Source: Novosphingobium sp. MD-1
Lineage (GTDB): Bacteria; Pseudomonadota; Alphaproteobacteria; Sphingomonadales; Sphingomonadaceae
Assembly: GCF_001014975.1 (NCBI RefSeq)
Contig: NZ_BBXA01000002.1
Coordinates: 1 to 64,000 of the forward strand
Direction: 5' to 3'
DNA: 64,000 nt
The stretch's first letter is position 1; each line of letters begins with the position of its first letter. The notes under the pieces are model-generated. The model was not told where the DNA came from and ran no database searches. It was given only the letters and a program-made list of their open reading frames with translations. Shown piece by piece: positions 59,264-64,000 of the stretch. The translations under genes were made by a program, and so were the position numbers.

Positions 59264-60985
59264 ATGTTTTCCCTCAATTGGCAGGTTTCGCCCCGCGAGC
59301 ACGGGGTCACGATCGAGCGCAACGTCAGGGTCGAGATGTCGGATGGCGTCCACATCTCGATCGATGTGTTCCGCCCGAAATCGACCGGCCGCTTTCCGGC
59401 AATCGTCGGCGTCCACGCCTATGATCAAGCCATGCAATCGGCTCCGTCCATTCCCAAGGCGATCAACCTGCCCAATGCCCAGGCCGAGGCCGGCGATCCG
59501 AACTTCTATGTTCGGCGTGGCTATGTCCATGTGATCGTCAATGCTCGCGGAACGGGGCAGTCAGAGGGCGTATACGCCCATTACAGCCCGCGTGAGGTTG
59601 ACGATGTCGTCGAAATCATCGCCTGGATCGCAGAACAATCCTGGTGCACGGGCAACGTGGGCATGTTCGGCGCATCCTATTTCTCGGTTTGCGCCAAGCA
59701 GGTTGCAGCCCGCAATCCCCCCGCGCTCAAGGCCGTGTTCGGGCTGTACGGCTACAACGATTTCTATCGGGACAAGTTCTATCACGGCGGCATCCTCGCC
59801 GCCGGCTTTCTAACGAGCTGGGCCGGGCATCTCGACGGATCGAGGATCAAGGGCTGGTCCCGCGATGCCCTGGGCGAGGACGAGTATCAGCGCCGCCTCA
59901 AGGATCTGCGTGCGGACCAGGATCTGATGACGGTTCCCGCCCTGGCGAATGCGATCAGGGCGCCTGAGGAGGGCGGCAACCCGCTCATCATAGACGTCCT
60001 CATCAACGCGCATGACGGGCCCTATTGGCAGGAGCGCAATCCTCGCCTGGAGGACATCGAGGTTCCGATGATGATCGGCGCCTCCTGGGACATGTACATG
60101 CTGCATTTGCCGGGTGAGTTCAGGGCATGGGAGAAGCTTTCGGCGCCCAAGAAGCTCATCGTCGGGCCGCCGATGTATCTCGATCGACCGATCTACCAGT
60201 ATGCTCTGGAATCGCTGCGCTGGTTCGATCACTGGCTCAAGGGTAACGACACGGGCTATCTCGATGAGCCTGCGGTCAATCTCTATATGATGGGGAGCGG
60301 CGGGAACTGGAAACAGAGCCATTCCTGGCCGCTGCCGGAAACGGTCTGGCAGCCATTCTACCTCCACTTCAAGGGCCTGTTGTCCGAGCATGAGCATTGG
60401 CCGCACGAGGGCGGCACCAGCTATGAGGATAACCGTTACAACGAGCGGGGCGGCATCTTGTTCACCACGCCGCCGATGGTCGAGGAAACCGAAGTTGTCG
60501 GACCGCTGACCGCAACGATCTATGCATCAAGCACCCAGCCCGAACTTCTTCTGTTTCTCACCCTGTGGGAGATCGCGCCTGATGGAGATCGCAAGCTCCT
60601 GACCCGCGGCTGGTTGCGGGGGAGCATGAGGGAATGCGACGAAGATCGATCGAGGCCGTGGCTTTGGCATCATCCCTTTTCCGGGCAAGCCGCACTCGCT
60701 GCCGATCGCCCACATCGTTTCGATATCAACCTGATCCCGACGGCGAATGTGTTCAAGCAGGGATATCGCCTCGCGCTAGGCGTGAGTTCGAGCGACACTG
60801 ATCGATCGGATTCCTTCTTCGATCGGTTGGGCAAGGGGCACGTCGTGCAGCAGCGCCCCTCCTGGGTGACCATTCATCACGATGCAGAGCACCCCTCGGC
60901 CCTGTTTGTGCCCATCGTGAAGGGCAATCGCATCGGAACATACATCTCGGAGGCTGGCGACCTCAACGATCAGCCAAGATTCTGA
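59264..60985 (+). CDS. CocE/NonD-family hydrolase
   Basis: A 573-residue alpha/beta hydrolase of the S15/CocE class. The N-terminal part has VRVEMSDGVHISIDVFRP, then NARGTGQSEG and the nucleophile elbow GMFGASYFSV (Ser near residue 138). RWFDHWLKGND and the C-terminal beta domain (PLTATIYAS, LFLTLWEIAPDGD) are typical. It cleaves esters or amides and could release an aromatic acid or alcohol from a conjugate. Cytoplasmic, as no signal is seen. Confidence 0.93.
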   Translation: MFSLNWQVSPREHGVTIERNVRVEMSDGVHISIDVFRPKSTGRFPAIVGVHAYDQAMQSAPSIPKAINLPNAQAEAGDPNFYVRRGYVHVIVNARGTGQSEGVYAHYSPREVDDVVEIIAWIAEQSWCTGNVGMFGASYFSVCAKQVAARNPPALKAVFGLYGYNDFYRDKFYHGGILAAGFLTSWAGHLDGSRIKGWSRDALGEDEYQRRLKDLRADQDLMTVPALANAIRAPEEGGNPLIIDVLINAHDGPYWQERNPRLEDIEVPMMIGASWDMYMLHLPGEFRAWEKLSAPKKLIVGPPMYLDRPIYQYALESLRWFDHWLKGNDTGYLDEPAVNLYMMGSGGNWKQSHSWPLPETVWQPFYLHFKGLLSEHEHWPHEGGTSYEDNRYNERGGILFTTPPMVEETEVVGPLTATIYASSTQPELLLFLTLWEIAPDGDRKLLTRGWLRGSMRECDEDRSRPWLWHHPFSGQAALAADRPHRFDINLIPTANVFKQGYRLALGVSSSDTDRSDSFFDRLGKGHVVQQRPSWVTIHHDAEHPSALFVPIVKGNRIGTYISEAGDLNDQPRF

Positions 60986-60998
60986 TCAGCGATTACGC

Positions 60999-61078
60999 AT
61001 AATACGACAAATTACTTTCCTTAGTATTGTCAGATCAACGATAATAGTGATGCATAAATATCAATAATATGACGAATT
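60999..61078. repeat. Direct repeat upstream of the TonB receptor gene
   Basis: ATAATACGACAAATT (60999-61013) and ATAATATGACGAATT (61064-61078) match at 13 of 15 bases, 65 bp apart, in an AT-rich intergenic stretch. They may be activator or repressor sites for the receptor gene. Confidence 0.45.
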
Positions 61079-61158
61079 TTTGTTCGTAATTTTCCACAGA
61101 ATGAATTCGTTTTAGCCGAATTTGAAAATCTCAAAATCATTTGGAAGGGGAGGCTGCG

Positions 61159-63288
61159 ATGGTCTGGAAGCGGACATTCGCTTGTTGTGTATCGGCTCTG
61201 GCTCTTGCCTGCGGCAACGCGGCGTTCGCTCAGGAGGCTCCGCCGCCGCAGGCGGACGCGGCCGATGGCCCCCAGGATAGCCAGGGCGTTCAGGACATTG
61301 TGGTGACTGCGGAGAAGCGCTCCACCCTGTTGCAAAGGACGCCCGCTGCGATCACCGCGATCATGGGGCAAACGCTTGCGGAACGCGGGGTCAATGATCT
61401 TCCCGCCGCGCAGGCACTGGTGCCGAGCGCGCGCTTCCAGATCGAGCAGCAGTCTGTGCAGGTATTCATTCGCGGAGTGGGCGCTTCGCTCGATTTCGCG
61501 AATGTGCAGCCCGTTGTCGCGTTGAACCTGAACGGCGTGTCTGTGCCACGCGAAGGTGCGAGCGCGGGCTTCCTCGATGTCGCCCAGATCGAGGTGCTGC
61601 CGGGGCCGCAAGGCACGCTTTATGGCGGAACCGCGATGGGGGGCACCGTCAACATCAACTTCAACCGCCCCGTCGATCACTATCAGACGAAGCTCACGCT
61701 GGAGGGCGGGAACTACGCATTTTTCCATGTGACCGCGGTTCAGAATATTCCGGTCTCGAAGGACCTGGCGATCCGGGGCGCCGTCGATTACGCCGGCCAT
61801 AGCGGCTACCAGCAGAGCGGCGCGAATTCCCAAAAGGACTTCGTCGGCCGACTTTCGGCACTTTACACACCGTCCGACAATGTATCCCTACATCTTTGGG
61901 GATCGGCCGCGACAAAGGATGGCCATCCGATCAACGTTGTCACGCGGTCATTCGATGTGGCGACCGGGGGTTTGAGCAACGGGGCCTACCTTCATCCGGG
62001 CGACCCCTGGGATGACACGCGCACCGGGGCGCTGGCTCCTCTGGCGCCGTTCGGTGCAATTACCGCACAGGACCAGCGTTACAAAAACTATTCGGTCGGC
62101 GCCCAGCTCGATGCCCATTTCGGCAGCACCACGCTGACCTCGATCACATCCTATCAATACATCGATTCAGACCAGAAATTCTGGCTGACCTCGATCCCCG
62201 CGGAAATCACTGCGCGCTACAAGCAGGTTTCTCAGGAATTCCGCCTGCTCGGAGAGGCAGGCCCCCTGCGCTGGCTGGTAGGGCTGTATGGATCGCGCCT
62301 CACCAATAGCGGAGCGTTCGCCCTGTTCGGCGGCGGCGTCTATATCAGCAATGTCGCGCGTGATCGCCTCGATAACCTTTCCGCATACGGTCAGCTAACC
62401 TATTCGGCGAGCGACAGCCTCCGCTTCACGGCGGGCGCACGCGCCAGCTATTTCAAGCGTGAAGGCGCGGGCCTGGGTTATGACGGCGTGCTCTACGATT
62501 TTGGCAAGAGCTACCGGCACGTCGATTTCAAGGTGGGGGCAGATTACGATATCACGCCCAAGGTGCTGGCCTATGCCGGCTTCCAGACCGGATACACGCC
62601 CGGCACGTTCAACGAGAAGGCGAAATCCGCCACGTTTGACAATGCGGTGAAGCCATCGACGCTCGATGCATTCTCGGTGGGGGTGAAGTCCCGGTTCCTG
62701 GACGATATGGTTCAGCTGAATCTGGAAGGCTATTATTACATATACAACGACCTGCTTCAGCAGAGCTATGATATCAGCGCGGCGTTCAACCCGATCTTCA
62801 ACGCCAAGCGCACGGAGATTTACGGTGTGCAGGCTGATCTCATCGTAAAACCCGCTTCCGCCGATCAGTTGAATCTCTCGGTGGGTTACCTGCACGGCAT
62901 CTACGAGGATTTCGTCCAGCCGAACGGTGCAAGCTACAGCGGCAATTCGATCGCATTCGCCCCCGCATGGACGGTCACCACGGGCTATTCGCACGATTTT
63001 GCCCTGCCTTCGGGCTATATCCGCGCGCGCGCCGATGCTCGATATGAATCGTCCTATTGGGGGGATTTCGCGCACGTGCCCGGCGATCGCCTCGGCAACT
63101 TCATGCTCGCGGACGCTTCGCTCACCTACTACAGCGACAACAATCGCTGGAGCCTGGGTATCTGGGGGAAGAACCTGTTTGATAAGGCCGTTCCCGGATC
63201 GTCGGCCTTGGGCGGTATCCCCGGTCCCACCGCCACGCAGCTTGGTCCTCCCCGGACGTTCGGCGCCCGGTTGACATTCAACTACTGA
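61159..63288 (+). CDS. TonB-dependent outer-membrane receptor
   Basis: A 709-residue receptor from ATG 61159, after GGGGAGG. A signal peptide ends near AAFAQEAP; the TonB box region is DIVVTAEKR. The plug domain includes QQSVQVFIRGVGASLDF, DVAQIEVLPGPQGTLYGG and GGTVNINFNRP. The barrel ends with a hydrophobic, aromatic C-terminal residue pattern (FGARLTFNY). It should import a pathway substrate, possibly an aromatic compound, as is common for sphingomonads. Confidence 0.96.
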   Translation: MVWKRTFACCVSALALACGNAAFAQEAPPPQADAADGPQDSQGVQDIVVTAEKRSTLLQRTPAAITAIMGQTLAERGVNDLPAAQALVPSARFQIEQQSVQVFIRGVGASLDFANVQPVVALNLNGVSVPREGASAGFLDVAQIEVLPGPQGTLYGGTAMGGTVNINFNRPVDHYQTKLTLEGGNYAFFHVTAVQNIPVSKDLAIRGAVDYAGHSGYQQSGANSQKDFVGRLSALYTPSDNVSLHLWGSAATKDGHPINVVTRSFDVATGGLSNGAYLHPGDPWDDTRTGALAPLAPFGAITAQDQRYKNYSVGAQLDAHFGSTTLTSITSYQYIDSDQKFWLTSIPAEITARYKQVSQEFRLLGEAGPLRWLVGLYGSRLTNSGAFALFGGGVYISNVARDRLDNLSAYGQLTYSASDSLRFTAGARASYFKREGAGLGYDGVLYDFGKSYRHVDFKVGADYDITPKVLAYAGFQTGYTPGTFNEKAKSATFDNAVKPSTLDAFSVGVKSRFLDDMVQLNLEGYYYIYNDLLQQSYDISAAFNPIFNAKRTEIYGVQADLIVKPASADQLNLSVGYLHGIYEDFVQPNGASYSGNSIAFAPAWTVTTGYSHDFALPSGYIRARADARYESSYWGDFAHVPGDRLGNFMLADASLTYYSDNNRWSLGIWGKNLFDKAVPGSSALGGIPGPTATQLGPPRTFGARLTFNY

Positions 63289-63346
63289 TGGATCTGGGCC
63301 GAAGAGCCGGTTTCGCCCGGCCCTCCTAGCCACGAGGACGAAGCAC

Positions 63347-64000
63347 ATGGCTGGACGTCTTGCAGGAAAAGTTTGCCTAATCACCGGAACGGGCGGGAGC
63401 ATTGGCCGCGCCTCGGCGGAAATGTTCGCGCGCGAGGGGGCCAAGGTGGTCGGATGCGACATCAACGCGGAAGCGGCGGAGGCCTGCGTCAAAAGCGTCC
63501 GGGATGCGGGGGGGGAAGTGGTCTCGATCCACCCTTGCGATCCGCGCGATCCCTCGATGTGTCAGGCGCTGGTGGATTGCGCGCTTTCGCATTTCGGCCG
63601 GCTAGACGTGCTCTTCAACTGTGCGGCGGATGCCCATTTTGCGTGGCTTGACGATTTAACGCATGAGAATTTCGCGTACACGCTCGATGCGGAAGTCAGC
63701 ATCGTCTTCAATCTGACGAAAGCCGCGTGGCCGGCCCTTGCGGAGCGGGGCGGGGCGATCGTCAACATGGCCTCGGCATCAGCCTGGATCGGATATGAGG
63801 CCTTGCCCGGCTTGGCGCATTCGGCGGGCAAGGGCGCGGTCCTTTCAATGACTAGGCACTTTGCCATGGAAGGGCGCCATCACGGCATTCGCGCGAATTC
63901 GCTTTCGCCTGGGCTGATCGAAACCGGTGCGACCAGGGATCTGTTGCAGCATCCCGATTTCAGGGATCCCATGCTGACGAAAATCATGCTGGGGCGGCCC
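63347..64000 (+). CDS. Short-chain dehydrogenase/reductase with His in place of catalytic Tyr (3' end cut)
   Basis: 218 residues are visible; the end lies past the window. The Rossmann motif is TGTGGSIG near residues 14-21, DxD-like CDIN follows, CAAD near 92 takes the place of the NNAG motif, and NMASASAW holds the catalytic Ser. At the expected Tyr-x3-Lys the sequence is GLAHSAGKGAV, so the Tyr is His. Downstream GIRANSLSPGLIETGA is normal. It may be inactive as a redox enzyme or use another mechanism. Confidence 0.9.
   Translation, partial: MAGRLAGKVCLITGTGGSIGRASAEMFAREGAKVVGCDINAEAAEACVKSVRDAGGEVVSIHPCDPRDPSMCQALVDCALSHFGRLDVLFNCAADAHFAWLDDLTHENFAYTLDAEVSIVFNLTKAAWPALAERGGAIVNMASASAWIGYEALPGLAHSAGKGAVLSMTRHFAMEGRHHGIRANSLSPGLIETGATRDLLQHPDFRDPMLTKIMLGRP

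Overview
This 64-kb, GC-rich window looks like part of a large conjugative catabolic plasmid (or plasmid-derived element) of a sphingomonad-type alphaproteobacterium such as Novosphingobium, Sphingobium or Sphingomonas. The reasons are the F-type transfer operon, a RepC-type initiator, an alphaproteobacterial SOS box (GTTC-N7-GTTC), IS91-type elements, and a TonB-receptor/aromatic-oxygenase gene cluster. The genus is an inference from gene content, not a search result. No rRNA or tRNA gene was seen.

Layout. (1) 1-11841, minus strand: an F-type (MPF_F) mating-pair-formation operon in the order traA, traL, traE, traK, traB, dsbC-like, small membrane protein, traV, traC, small membrane protein, trbI, traF (S26 peptidase), traW, traU and trbC (cut by the window edge). 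Most junctions overlap by 1-4 bases. Its upstream end carries 16-bp palindromes repeated every 21 bp, a likely operator. (2) 12196-23981: plasmid control and mutagenesis genes. They are a small putative regulator, a lytic transglycosylase, a tandem ribbon-helix-helix-like protein, an orphan RepC-like initiator, a degenerate CHASE2-GGDEF-EAL protein head to head with a GntR regulator, a CHC2/Toprim primase, and an SOS-boxed cassette (unknown gene, Y-family polymerase, zinc protein) next to a YedK-type SRAP gene. (3) 24019-26881: a partition locus (parA plus a small DNA-binding partner) in an array of ATCCGGTA sites, and a Rep_3 initiator with iterons on both sides. The window therefore carries two replication initiators.

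(4) 27137-44084: a region resembling a plasmid leading region. It holds a 1411-residue methylase-helicase (strawberry-notch type), higBA, a ParB-like protein, an ArdC-type antirestriction protein and about a dozen small unknown genes, often with overlapping starts and stops. Three genes here share a purine tract plus hairpin leader. One small zinc-ribbon gene is split by an in-frame TGA. (5) 44483-53535: an accessory patch with parDE, a DUF4238 protein, an HEMTH metallopeptidase, a composite integrase plus IS91-type element, and a two-gene unit encoding a PD-(D/E)xK/SEC-C protein. This is the best candidate for an undescribed defence-type system.

(6) 53764-64000: a catabolic cluster. A TetR regulator diverges from a type I extradiol (VOC) dioxygenase and an acyl-CoA-dehydrogenase-fold hydroxylase. 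It is followed by an SDR, a LysR regulator, a GlcG/HbpS-family protein overlapping in operon with a CocE/NonD hydrolase, a TonB-dependent receptor, and a second SDR cut by the window edge. Together these suggest uptake, ester or amide cleavage, dehydrogenation, hydroxylation and ring cleavage of an aromatic compound. The substrate cannot be read from sequence.
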